A DNA stretch of 64,000 nt from Tubiluchus corallicola (lineage: Eukaryota; Priapulida; Priapulimorpha; Priapulimorphida; Tubiluchidae), in assembly GCA_030141605.1 (NCBI GenBank), contig JAQGDQ010000971.1:1-64000 (forward strand), in the 5' to 3' direction. The notes under the pieces are model-generated. The model worked only from the letters and a program-made list of their open reading frames with translations. It searched no databases and was not told where the DNA came from. Position 1 is the stretch's first letter; each line of letters opens with the position of its first letter. Made by a program: the position numbers and the translations under genes. Positions 45,292 to 55,765 of this stretch are shown one piece after another.

Positions 45292-46079
45292 TACACGTAC
45301 TTACATTATTCTACTGTATGATATGCTGCACTATGTTGTCCGTTTCGTACGGGATTCTTTTGGGTAATTTAAATTACTGTATTTTGTTGTAATTTTTAGT
45401 TACCAGTTGAGCTACAATTACCTATAGATAATAAATAGACATGCGTCGTATTTTGTACAAATAATGGTAGATTTTATAATTATTTCCCGTCTTAGCATAA
45501 TTTTAGCTGCATGAATATACAGTCATTATTTCCTATGATTTTGCTCAGTTATGCCTGGCAAGCTATGGACTAAATCATTCACAACACAACTGTAACCCCC
45601 AGGTGCTCCATACCCGACTGTATATGTAAGCTATAATGAATTTTAACTAAAACAGGTATACAGAGGTATGTTATAATTCGATTTTTATTCGGGAGGCGTT
45701 ATCCTACTGACTGTATCATGAGTAATGAGGCTGGTAGACACGCGGGCTCAATATATTAACTGAATCACATTGGCAGTTTGTGATTGCTCGCCGGCTAACT
45801 CGTTGTGAGACCTTCCCAATTCGTCAGCCGGAGTACGGTGGGCTGAGATGAGGAAGCAACAGCAAAGTGTAAAAATCAAGGTAAGAAGCTGAGTAGCATT
45901 AATTAGTTAATTAGTTTCGATTACGCGTGCTCACTTTAAAAGACGGCTGTAGCTTCTACGTTTTAAAATCAGGCGAATGAGGAGGTTTTAATTATTTTAA
46001 AATTTTAAAGTTTGCGGGTCATTCAATGTACGTTATTATTTTTACATAATTTTTGAATATACATTGTTCAAAGCCTACG

Positions 46080-46080
<1 letters not shown>
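45292..46080. other. Intergenic; non-repetitive stretch 45690-45880
   Basis: The 45690-45880 part has higher GC and ends at the plus-strand donor described separately. The rest is AT-rich. Confidence 0.4.
45848..45880 (+). other. Candidate short exon with donor on the plus strand
   Basis: ATGAGGAAGCAACAG opens a frame that runs into AAATCAAG|GTAAGA, a good donor at 45880/45881, at the end of a GC-richer non-repetitive stretch (about 45690-45880). It could be the first exon of an antisense or unrelated transcript upstream of Hox2. Eleven codons are too few to identify anything. Confidence 0.2.

Positions 46081-46136
<56 letters not shown>
46081..46136. repeat. (TTA)n microsatellite
   Basis: Pure TTA units. 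Confidence 0.97.
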
Positions 46137-46204
46137 CGTAATTTCTCCTTGGCCCATGGCTGCCTTAAATCAGTAGTTAAAGCCTGTAAAGGTTTGCACT
46201 AATG

Positions 46205-46445
46205 TATATTTTTTTACAGGAACTTAAAAACATTTATAGTTAAAACACTTCAACTTTACTTAAACTTTTAATTTACTAAGTTATAAATCATGTTTCGACA
46301 GAGCTGCTGCTGTCATCATCAGTGGTAAATTTTTACAAACGTACAACCAGTTTATATAAGCAGAGCCTATAGTATAGAACATAATTCCACTGCTAAATAC
46401 CTAATAAGCGCATAATGTTCTATACTGTATGCTCTACTATACTAA
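46205..46445 (-). mobile_element. Penelope-like element terminus fragment
   Basis: TTACAGGAACTTAAAAACATTTATAG starts the same arm as at 28795. The minus strand has CTGATGA (46322-46316), the hairpin GACAGCAGCAGCTCTGTC and GAAAC. The outer right part repeats GCATAATGTTCTATACTGTA in the opposite direction, so both arm ends remain with the middle deleted. Confidence 0.65.
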
Positions 46446-46699
46446 AAACTTAACACATACCTGTGTGTAGACCTATATATATATATATATATATATATAA
46501 TGTTATATCATTTCATTTTGTTTTGCTTTCCTTAATTGTTCCTTATAACATGAATCATTTTTGCATTTTTTTCTTTCTTACGCTAAAGTGAACTTCAATG
46601 AAGGATTTTTTAAAATTAATAGTGTTATAAATGAACTCTAGTCCAGCCATGTACAAAAGGTAATAAATCTGTAAATAGGGGTGGTTGTCTTAGTTGACC
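46446..46699. other. AT-rich, (TA)n at 46476-46499
   Basis: Nothing else seen. Confidence 0.5.
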
Positions 46700-46874
46700 G
46701 TATGGTGTTTCACCAGCATTTCTCCATACAATTAACCCTTCTTTTTAACAGTAGGTTAGGCTGTAAACAGATAATTAGTAGTTTGTAAATTGTGAAAATT
46801 ATTATCATGTCTATCATGTACTGTAAAACTTAAAGGAGATAAATAAACAATCTTAATCTTAATCTTAATCATAT
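46700..46874 (+). mobile_element. LINE 3' end with (TCTTAA)n tail
   Basis: GGAGATAAATAAACAATCTTAATC and then repeated CTTAAT units is a typical LINE tail. Upstream GTATGGTG...CATTTCTCCATAC can form a stem-loop. No coding remnant. Confidence 0.45.
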
Positions 46875-47200
46875 AATTTCAACGGAATAATTACACACAG
46901 AAGCGTCTTTGCCTGTTAATTTTTCTAGAGAATGGTAGTTTTTTAATTTTTAAAGCTAAATTTAACAAACGATACTGACTAAGTTTTCAGGACATGAAGT
47001 GTTCTAACGACGAAAATTAAAATGGCGGCACTATGCAGGCGTGATTGTGAAATTCTAAGCTTGCAAATTTGCTAAACACTGCTTACAAGTGATTTTCAGA
47101 AGTTGAAAAGTAAGGTCTTGTAGCAAAGCTTTGGTTTGGAAACTTTAAAAAATGTAGGACGCATTTCGGTATTTAATTTTTTTTTTAAAATTAGTATTTT
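46875..47200. other. Intergenic, nothing recognised
   Basis: AT-rich. Confidence 0.5.
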
Positions 47201-47208
47201 CCTATCTC

Positions 47209-47387
47209 CAGGGCCGGCCTTAGCGCCTCACCCCTCAGGGGGTCCTCACGCCGAGGTAACATACATTATATGTTTTTAATAAATTGCGTAATTTTATTTT
47301 TTCGTTTTTATTTTTTATTTTTCTATTTCATTTGGCGCCACCAAATTCACTTCGCCTAGGGCCTTCAATTACCTAAGGCCGACCCTG
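47209..47387. mobile_element. hAT-type MITE with 8-bp target duplication
   Basis: Ends CAGGGCCGGCCTTAG and CTAAGGCCGACCCTG are inverted repeats. Flanks CCTATCTC (47201-47208) and CCTACCTC (47388-47395) form an 8-bp duplication with one mismatch, as expected for hAT insertions. 179 bp, AT-rich centre, no ORF. Confidence 0.85.
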
Positions 47388-47752
47388 CCTACCTCATTAT
47401 AAAATTTAAAATGCTTGTCTAGAATAACGTTATTATTCACCATTTGAAAAACTTTGCTATTAACAGTATAAGGTGAAGATCAAATTGTACAATTAAAAAC
47501 TAGAAAAAATAATTCTAGTAATTAAGCCTATGTGTTTCAAACGTACATTTTATTCACATAAATAATTTTAATTTACATTTCGAAATAACGCTTGGTTCCA
47601 AAAATGAAACGGATACACTAGCTGTATCTTAAGCAATCTGTTTACATTAATTAAATAGCTGTCATATTTTGTCCAGTGAGTTTTTCCACTGTGACAGCAG
47701 TTATGTTATTTTTTTGAGAAAATTAAAACAGTAAGCCCATCAGCATTAGTTT

Positions 47753-48197
47753 TAAAGAGAGATAGAATGCTTTTTCATACACTACCCCATTTTCAGATTC
47801 AATAAAAAGTACATTTTTTAACACAATTAATACTGCAAAGCGTTTCTGATAATTAAATAATATATTAAAATCTTAATTAACGGCGGGCGAGGTCAACTAT
47901 TGATGACATCACAAACTAACATAATTTTCATCAGCAAAAATATTTCACGAGCGTGTTCTATGGTGTTTGCGAAAACGAAAATTGAAGTACAGTGCTACTG
48001 TAAGATATTCAGTGTGTTGTACTAAAACTAGGCAAGTTCTAATATAAAAATTCAAATTTCAATTTTACCTGTGCTCACGCATGAGCTATTGAATGTGTGC
48101 AGTTCGTCACGAACTAACATTTTTGAAAAAAATAGTTATTTTAAATAGTAGATTGTTTTGACCTACAGTTTACAATGGGGGGGGGGTCCTTTAGCTT
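47753..48197 (-). mobile_element. Family-A MITE, copy 6 (internally deleted)
   Basis: Starts TTAAAGAGAGATAGAATGC. About 180 bp are missing after CACGAACTAACA (48106-48117), which joins directly to the terminal TTTTTGAAAAAAATAG part. A G8 run lies at 48179-48186. Confidence 0.75.
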
Positions 48198-49273
48198 TCA
48201 AAATGGGGTAGAAAACATGTATGTGATGACAATGTATTTACTGGGAGACTAAGATTTACTGTACGCGAAAATGATTAATGGCGCGCGCTCCCCCTGCATG
48301 TACGCTAAATCAGCACGGCGTCATAAATTGAAATAAATTAGATAATCTTGCATTTGCGACTAGTATCCGTGATGATTTTGACATAATTAACATTTTGCAA
48401 TACTTGTGAATTGTTCTTGAAACTCAACCTTTTATTTATTTTATGCTTTAGTGCTTATATGAAACTATTATCATTCCTATCTAAAAATGATTTGTATACC
48501 TACAGCCTTATGGTCTTTTAGTGAGCCTATTTCAGTGTAATTTTTTTTGTAAATTATTTTTAGTTAAATTTTACTTTTATAGCTGAATTTACTAAAGGTA
48601 CAAAGAACATTTATGGTAGTACAATAAGACCACTTATCGCTTCGTTATGCAAAATTAATAATAAACCATAAATAAAATACGTAAAAATATCCAGGGATCC
48701 TTTATATTTTGTAAAAAGTATACAACTGCTCTCCTGTTTTGTAAAAAATGTTGTCCAATCAGTTTGGCATTACCTGTTTTTTAATAATAAATTGCTGAAT
48801 TAAAATTCCGCTATTAAACTGTTGTTAAAGGGCGGATCATACGTAACAATTTAAGAAAATATTGGTGTTCAAAGTATGTACAGTGACCTTCCAGTACAAC
48901 CCTGGATTATATCGTAGAGCATACATTCGAACTTAAGATTATTTAAACAAAAAATTTATGCATTAGTTAGAAAAATTGAGGACTAATATACGTAATATTC
49001 ATTAAATCATCACATTTGCTAAATTTATAAGAAGTTTATCTTGAATACATATGCCGATAATTCGCAAATCCACTACAAAAACCACATTTCTTTTATTTTA
49101 TTTTGATCAGTTTTCTCTTTATTTAATATTTCAGACATTAGATGTCTCGAAATTTATAAAACGAGTCGAAATAAACTATTGTTAAAGCATAAGTTTAGAA
49201 AAGTTGCTATTTTATGATAAACTAGTATGCTATTTGCTGTTTTGAACTATTGACTGTAACAATACCTGAATGT
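48198..49273. other. Intergenic, nothing recognised
   Basis: AT-rich, no repeat family seen. Confidence 0.5.
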
Positions 49274-49901
49274 TTTAAGGAAGACAGGATGATTTTCCAT
49301 ATATTAACCCATTTTCGAATCCGATAAAAAGTGTACAGTTTAACACAATTAATATTGTAAACGCGTTTCTGATAATTAGATAATAGACTGAAATCTTAGT
49401 TAACCGCGGGCGAGCCCAACTATTGATGACATCACAAACTAACATAATTTTCAACATGAAAACATTCCACGAGCGTGTTGCACGTGTTTGCGAAAGCAAA
49501 AATTCAAGTTCAGTGCTACTGTAAGATATTCAGTGTGTTGTACTAAAACTAGGCAAGTTCTAAGATAAAAATTCAAATTTCAAATTTACCGCTGCATTCA
49601 CGCATGAGCTGTCGAACGTGTGCAGTTCGTCAAGAACTATCACATCTGAACTGAGAGGTAGAGCACCTGTTTTTTGTGCAATGCGTTTCCGAAATGCAAG
49701 CGCTAGTACTCGTCTAACTAGCGAATGACGAAATGCATGTAACAGCGAAGAACTAGTGGCGCGAACGTGAAATTGTGTTTGTGTGGTAATAATTCTTTCG
49801 CGTAAGTCATTCTTGAAAAAATAGTATGTTTCCTTTCAATATTTTAATGAGTAGATTGTTTTGATCTGCAGTTTAAGACTGGGTCCGGGATTTGCTTTAA
49901 A
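49274..49901 (-). mobile_element. Family-A MITE, copy 7
   Basis: Starts TTTTAAGGAAGACAGGATGA and ends GGGTCCGGGATTTGCTTTAA; full length. Confidence 0.85.
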
Positions 49902-50479
49902 ACTTTAATGATTTATTTATTTGTGTTGTTTGTATTTTTACAGGTTTGTTATGTGTTTGAAGCCGTGTAAATCTACATGTCAACGAGTCTCATAATTCAG
50001 CTACATTATTAACACTTTTTCGTTCGTGTTATAAATTCTGTACTCAAAAATTTAATGTTAATTTTCATACCTTTGCATTATTTAATTTAAACTGAATATT
50101 CGTATAAAAAAGTTTATCAAAGCAGATGCTAACGAAAATTATTGAATTTATTGTTTTTAGTGATTTTTACTATACTTATAATACTATTATACTATATACT
50201 ATAGTAAAATAGTATATATTTTGAATTATGCAGGTAATATTGTCATTTGGAATATTGTGTGCAGTGCAGAAGCAACAATAACAATGCAGTTTTTTTAAAG
50301 ATACACATTGTACTGTGTCTGATTTTTTCATCCATTGTGGCAGCTTCTTTCACTACGCGTTGAACACGTAATGTAATCTAAAATTTGTCTATATAGTGCG
50401 CTACATCGTTTAAAATCTGACGCACAATAAAATAATTTCAAAACTCATAAGAAACACAAAATTTAAAAGATATTCAAAA
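49902..50479. other. Intergenic, nothing recognised
   Basis: AT-rich, with ACTATACTATA repeats near 50172-50220; probably contains the 3' UTR of the minus-strand LINE relic that follows. Confidence 0.45.
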
Positions 50480-50754
50480 TTAAAAATAATTGGTCGTAAA
50501 AAAGTACGATTTAAACAAACGTGTTTTAAGATGTTGTATAAAAGAATCTAATGAGTTTCTAGAACGTGTAGCAACAGGTAAGTTATTCCAGAGATTCCAG
50601 AGTGTGGAGCACAGACAGAAAAAGGTTTTTCCCCATAGAATTCTGTATTAGGAATTGGCTGATGTAAATGAATTTGTTCATAAGCATTAGAACGGAATTT
50701 TTGACCCATGTTACGGCGTATCAAAAGATCAGTATGGTATGCAGGGTAATTCAA
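50480..50754 (-). pseudogene. LINE C-terminal relic, frameshifted
   Basis: On the minus strand MGQKFRSNAYEQIHLHQP is followed by FYGEKPFSVC, then in another frame STLWNLWNNLPVATRS and SFIQHLKTRLFKSYFF. LWNxLWNxLPxxxR...F...LKTxLF is the end of a LINE reverse transcriptase. At least one frameshift; no reverse-transcriptase core remains. Confidence 0.6.
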
Positions 50755-51059
50755 TTATTTATTCTCCAAGTACAGCTAAACTCTAATTTAGCTAAATATG
50801 CAAGATATACAGAATATAATAAAACACGCTGTCAAACGTCACTTCTTCGCTGACATAAAGTGACTTAAGACATTGGATTATGATCTTCATAACTAAGTTT
50901 GATAATTTAATCATCAAAACGCCAACTTAAGCAAAATGTCGTCAGAACTATGATCTGCTTCCTATATTGACTTATTATAGTGCTAATGCATGTAATTAAC
51001 GTGCGTATGAACCACATGAAAGAGGTTATTTAGGAAAATTCAAGTAACAGCGTTCAACC

Positions 51060-51345
51060 AAGTTTTTGCCCTGTGTGGAAACTTACACGGCAAAAGATAG
51101 CAAAAAGTATCAAAAGTATTAAAATTCACAATATTTCATAAGTCACAGTCACGTCATGATGTAGACAAATTTGTAGATATGTAATATAGTATTTTAATGC
51201 TCTTATTCTTATGATTTTTTAACTTACACTAACTGACACAATTGCACACATCAGACTGTCACTGACTGGTTATCCACTGATCTTACGTATGATGTAATTT
51301 GTTTTACTCTGTACTTGCGTATAATTTTTGCAATAAAGATTTATA
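51060..51345 (+). mobile_element. LINE 3' end (family with ATAATTTTTGCAATAAA)
   Basis: Same 3' UTR as 35396-35690, here on plus: TTGCCxxGTGTGGAAACTTA ... TATAATTTTTGCAATAAAG, with an AT-rich tail to 51420. Confidence 0.65.
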
Positions 51346-51360
51346 TATGTATTTATATAA

Positions 51361-51401
<41 letters not shown>

Positions 51402-51417
51402 TAAATACATATATACA

Positions 51418-51497
51418 TATATAAATCTTTACAGCAAAAATTATACGCTAGTACAGAGTAAAATAAATTACATCATACATAAAATCAGTGGATAATA
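51418..51497 (-). mobile_element. Short inverted copy of the same LINE 3' end
   Basis: AAATCTTTACAGCAAAAATTATACGC...ATCAGTGGATAAT is the reverse complement of 51265-51345. The two face each other across an (AT)n-rich stretch and could form a large hairpin. Confidence 0.7.
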
Positions 51498-51869
51498 TAT
51501 ATATATATATATATAACAGAAGTGTATGTATTTTCACTCATGAAAAGCTTGCATTCATAAAGCACACCAAGCAAGACCATGCGCTTTGGTCCCATGGTGT
51601 TTAACAATAGATTTATAGACATGCATTGTTCATGTATGCATTCTAAAAATAGCATCTAACGATTTTCATTACCTTCCGAATAATTTTCGATTATTGATTT
51701 TGCATTTTTGTTTTATGCATCGCTATCATAAGGTGATATATCTCAATGGATACAAATACTAGCGTACTAAAATTATATACTTAGAGATTCTTTTGCTACA
51801 TTACAGCCTAAGCGAATAAAGAAGCCAAGTTTTAAGTAAGAAACACCTGTCTGGGAAGCCATAAACACC
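51498..51869. other. Intergenic, nothing recognised
   Basis: AT-rich. Confidence 0.5.
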
Positions 51870-51875
51870 ACTTAC

Positions 51876-51980
51876 CTGAGAAACCGTTGGGACTCCGATT
51901 TTGCACGAATTGAAGAGCGGTTCATCTTCATCCTCATCCCTTGCTGTGCACAGCTTCAGCAACGATTGCTCATATGGCCA
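51876..51980 (-). other. Candidate exon ending in a consensus donor (leader exon of Hox2 or unknown gene)
   Basis: The minus strand reads GGTTTCTCAG|GTAAGTGG with the cut at 51876, a textbook donor, inside a non-repetitive island. Just upstream one frame stays open for 35 codons from 51980 and contains the acidic run ARDEDEDEPLF. I do not recognise the protein. If spliced to the acceptor at 33060 it would hit a stop within nine codons, so it would act as 5' UTR; the open frame may instead belong to a separate gene. The donor is seen; the exon and its partner are inference. Confidence 0.35.
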
Positions 51981-52696
51981 TCAGTCAGTTTAAAACAAAG
52001 TGACGACGCTCATCCGTACAGAGGCAACAAAGAGCAATTAAGTTTATTGTCGCGCTGATTCGCCTCATGTATTAAAATCTGTTTGCGTTACACATATTAT
52101 ACGTATCGTTAAGCAATTGATGTTTGCGAATCCGACATTATGTTTCAATTGTAATTTTTCCCTGAAATGACTAATGACAACGAAAATGAGCCGAAACTGA
52201 CGAACGTCATGCAGGCAGAATCCGGATTCAGTTTCATTTTAATGTGAATTGAAACTTAGAGCCAATATCAAGCAAAAAAGCAAACAAAACGTCATACCTT
52301 GATAAAAATGATTAATTTTTTTTATTTTTCTAATTAGTCAAACTATATCGGTTTCAACTGAGCTTATAAAGTCCTCTTTTTTCGAAGTTTGTTTTTGTCA
52401 GATATATTACGAGCTAATTAACCTCAAATCGAACTCTATCTGATGCAGTCATTAAATAACATGTAGAACGTATTGCATATAAAAGAGCACAAGTAGGAGG
52501 CAAAGTAACAAAAGGTCAAATGTCAAAATGTCAAAATGTCAAAGGTCAAAAGGTAACATGAGACAAATACAGGAAAAAGTCATAAAAATAGATAAAAATA
52601 GGCTAAAAACAATAGGAAACGGAAAAAGATGAGAAATTGAGAAATCAATGATAAAATTTCACATCGGGGCGTGCTTAAAATAGGTGGTTGTTGGCG
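51981..52696. other. Intergenic
   Basis: 51981-52060 continues the island of the candidate exon. 52515-52555 has an AAATGTCAAA repeat. Otherwise unremarkable. Confidence 0.45.
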
Positions 52697-52973
52697 CCAT
52701 AGGCGTACGAGCCGGGGGGGGGTGAGGGGGCTGCAGCCTCCCCCGCATTCGGGCAAGCAAGTTTTTTAGGCCATCATCAATTTTCTGAGCACCGACCAAA
52801 TGATGGAAAAATAAAATAATATTTTTTATAAAAGGAAATCTGGAAATAAAGTGTCCGAAATCCGGGCATTTTTCCGATCATGGGGTGGGGTGAGGCAATT
52901 CCCGACACGGGACTTTTTTGGATGGGCAAAAATGGCTCAGCCCCTCTGGAAAAATCGGTCCGTATGCCTATGG
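52697..52973. mobile_element. MITE with CCATAGGCGTACG inverted ends
   Basis: Left end CCATAGGCGTACGAGCCGG and right end TCGGTCCGTATGCCTATGG are inverted repeats (16 of 19). A G8 run follows the left end. 277 bp, no transposase. Confidence 0.85.
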
Positions 52974-53309
52974 TTGACGCATTTCTCTGTGGGATAGGCA
53001 GGCGAGGACAGAACGCAGAAATAAAACCATTCGAAACTGTGTTGCTGACTGTCCCCCTATCCTTTACTTGCTCAAACACGATGTTGCTTAACTTGAGTCG
53101 TTAAGTGACCACCAAGCGTCACCATTTTAGCGGCATTCTGTTGATTGTTCTCAAGTGTTCATTATGAATTATACAAAAAATTAGGTTATTAAAATTGGTT
53201 GCTCACTTGGACATACCTAAAAGTGACTGCTTTTAGCAAAAGAGGCCTACAGAAAATTGTTTGCATACATAAACTGTAAGTTTGAAAGTTTGACCAAACA
53301 TCCACTTGA
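52974..53309. other. Intergenic, nothing recognised
   Basis: No motif found. Confidence 0.5.
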
Positions 53310-53870
53310 CCAGGGCCGGCTTATATATATTTATATATATAATCTTTATTTGCCATTAAAATACATTGATAATCACTGATAAAAACTTTACAGAGATGAT
53401 CAATCAGTGTTAGTTAATAAAAACTTACACTGCCAACGGCAAATGCGTTAGCGCAATCTAAACTACTGTGCAGCAATAAAAAGTAACGACGAATAAAATC
53501 AAACGTATTTACAATTATTCACAAAAAAATGAAAAAATTATGATTTAATTAATATGGCCGTGGGTATATGAATTCTGAATTAGTGTGTATGTTGTCGTGC
53601 TGGTGTGATGGTATTTCATATCTGGTTAATATTAGTGCTTTTAATTTTGTTTTAAATGCTGATAGGGACTTGATTTGTTTAACATGTAATGGTAGAGAAT
53701 TCCAAAGTAGAATTGCTTGTTTGATCACAGAGTTCGTTCCATAGTGGGTATTTGTCCTAATTTGTTTTAGATTGCTTGTTCTGGAATTAACTGTTAGATT
53801 ATGACCTTTTGGGAACCCTAGGCTAACGAAATTATGGGGGGCCCCCTTCAGACAGAGCCACCGTTCAATT
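53310..53870. mobile_element. CAGGGCCGG-type (hAT-like) element split by a LINE
   Basis: CAGGGCCGGCTTA at 53312 resembles the end of the MITE at 47209. The other part resumes at about 53816 with TTTTGGGAACCCTAGGCTAA and GGGGGGCCCCC. The LINE 3' end between them (53325-53815) is a later insertion. The far terminus was not found. Confidence 0.5.
53329..53815 (-). pseudogene. LINE reverse-transcriptase C-terminus and 3' UTR, copy 2
   Basis: The minus-strand frame ends at 53549 and reads [17 protein letters not shown], then [34 protein letters not shown] and ends IYPRPY. It is a close copy of 31620-31886, at both protein and UTR level, and also ends in AAATAAAG and an AT run (53341-53325). The frame is intact where preserved, so the insertion is fairly recent. 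The element is 5'-truncated. Confidence 0.75.
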
Positions 53871-54449
53871 TGCTCGCACTAGTCTCTAATATCTTTTACT
53901 TGTGATGTATTTTACAACACTTGTGTCGTCCAATATTTCAAATAAAAGGCCTCAAATAAGGGCCCTTTGTCTCAAACAGGGATCCTTTAAATCACATGAT
54001 GAACCACTAAAACGTGGATTTTCACTCTTACTGATCTCCCTTTTCAAAGTTAACATTTTATCTTAATTATATGAATTATTCAGCAATGAAAGCTTGGGCG
54101 CCCAAGCTTGAGGGTAATACTACTATTTAGGTAATACTACCCTATAGTTTTTAAAAATAAAGAATTATAATAAAAATAATAATGGATAATACAGTACACT
54201 AAATCGTTTTGCAACCCTCTTTCCTCTATTGGTCTAAGATTTAAAAAGTTTAAAATGACACACAAGTAAGGTTACATCTCTAACTATAGAGATTTAGTTT
54301 CATTTAAAAACAGCTGAAAATCATTTTGCTTTTTAGAAAACACAACTTCATAATTTTTATCTGGGTCACTAGACATGACTTCAGACACGCACCAATGTGA
54401 CCCATCAAAAAACAGTGAACCACGTGATCCGCGACACATGATCTATTCT
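53871..54449. other. Intergenic
   Basis: Contains the palindrome at 54090-54109, followed by a direct repeat GGTAATACTACTATTTA / GGTAATACTACCCTATA. No gene. Confidence 0.45.
54090..54109. repeat. Perfect 20-bp palindrome AAGCTTGGGCGCCCAAGCTT
   Basis: Both halves are exact reverse complements with no spacer. Purpose unknown. Confidence 0.9.
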
Positions 54450-54545
54450 ATTATTAAAACAACACAACTTTTATTAAAAACTTTTATTTACAACTGTTTA
54501 AAAACATGTCCAGACGTTCCTACAGCAATCAGCCATCATCATCAG
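54450..54545 (-). mobile_element. Degraded Penelope-like terminus
   Basis: TTAAAACAACACAACTTTTA and TTTATTTACA follow the arm seen at 28830 and 46230. The minus strand then has CTGATGATGATGGCTG and GGAACG in place of the GAAAC core. Confidence 0.4.
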
Positions 54546-54548
54546 TAT

Positions 54549-54922
54549 TATGGTGTGGGTGGTGTGGTGTGTGGGTGCTGCAGTGGTATGGTGTGGTGCA
54601 GTGTGGTGTGATGTGGTGGAGTATTATGGTGTGGGTGGTGTGGTGTGTGGGTGCTGCAGTGGTATGGTGTGGTGTAGTGTGGTGCTGTGCGGTGTGATGT
54701 GGTGGAGTATTATGGTGTGGGTGGTGTGGTGTGTGGGTGCTGCAGTGGTGCAGTGTGGTGTGATGTGGTGGAGTGGTATGGTGTGGGTGGTGTGGTGTGT
54801 AGGTGGTGTGGTGCGGTGCGGTGTGGTGTGGTGGTATTGTGTGGTGCGATGAGGTGGAGTGGTATGGTGTGGTGCAGTGTGGTGTGATGAGGTGGAGTGG
54901 TGTGGTGTGGGTTGTGTGTTGA
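54549..54922. repeat. GT/GGTG-rich minisatellite, unit 66-86 bp
   Basis: TATGGTGTGGGTGGTGTGGT recurs at 54549, 54625, 54711 and 54777, with GGGTGCTGCAGTGGT in the first units. Strand-asymmetric G/T composition; frames on either strand (His/Thr/Pro-rich on minus) are artefacts. Confidence 0.9.
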
Positions 54923-54925
54923 TTT

Positions 54926-54957
54926 GTGCACAAAATTCTTTTTGTGGGGTTTGGCTA
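54926..54957 (+). mobile_element. Degenerate Helitron 3' end
   Basis: GCACAAAATTCTTTTTGTGG followed by GGTTTGGCTA resembles the intact 3' ends at 55737-55765 and 56524-56552 (hairpin, then GGGCCTTTGCTAG). It lies directly before a TTA run and the next Helitron, as if a third copy headed the array. Confidence 0.4.
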
Positions 54958-54972
54958 TTATTATTATTATTA

Positions 54973-55765
54973 TCTCTTATATTAATATTCTTGGTATATA
55001 TATATATATATAAGATTCGAGGCTACAGCCCGGACGAGGGCACCATTTGCGGCGATCTATATATCAAACGAAAGGTCTCGATCTAGTGTCGTGCCATTGA
55101 TGGTTTATTTTTCGAATCGGGCCCACCGGGAGGAACGGGGGGCGAAAAACCTCCAAAAATGGCCATTTTTCGGCCGTTTTTTGCAAAAGTTATACGACCG
55201 AGATGTAGAGAACGGGAACGGGCCGAGGGTGGTGCTGGGTATGGATAGATAGCCCGTTCAGCGGTGGGTGTAGTAGGCATATTTAGAATTCCCGAGAGGG
55301 CCACGGCGTCCCGTAACGGGCGTTTTCCCGGACCCAACTCGCGACTTTTTCGAAATTTTGACCAAACAGCCTGCGGGAAAAACGTTCTAGCGTCGCCCAG
55401 TGGGACTCTCGGAAGGAGATATATAGCTCTTTACAAAGAGGAAGGACAGGGCTACACGATGATGTAGGTTATATTTTAGGGCAGGTCCACCGAGAGGAGT
55501 ACCGGCGAGGTAATTAGAGGTTCCATTTTCGGCAATTTTCGCTTAGAAAACTGTTGACGCAAAGGCATTGTTGTGACGTCATCCATTGTATTCTGTCTAT
55601 AATCTTATAGCTTTAATTCAGCAAAAAGCTGCTACAGGCAAAGTAAACAAACAGTAGGCAGGATGTTACGGGCTTTGTGTTATAAATGAGTACTAGGTAG
55701 AATGTTCGCGTATTATTGATTACACGTGTATTTATACGCAAAATCTTTTGCGGGGCCTTTGCTAG
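54973..55765 (+). mobile_element. Non-autonomous Helitron, copy 1
   Basis: 5' end TCTCTTATATTAATATTC preceded by A; 3' end with the 16-base hairpin CGCAAAATCTTTTGCG (55737-55752), then GGGCCTTTGCTAG ending at 55765. TC start, hairpin and CTRR end without target duplication are Helitron hallmarks. No Rep/helicase ORF: 793 bp of GC-rich interior shared with copy 2 and with 11986-12152. Confidence 0.8.

Noticed and set aside
54529-54933. 134-codon His/Thr/Pro-rich minus frame
   Set aside because: Comes from the GT-rich minisatellite.
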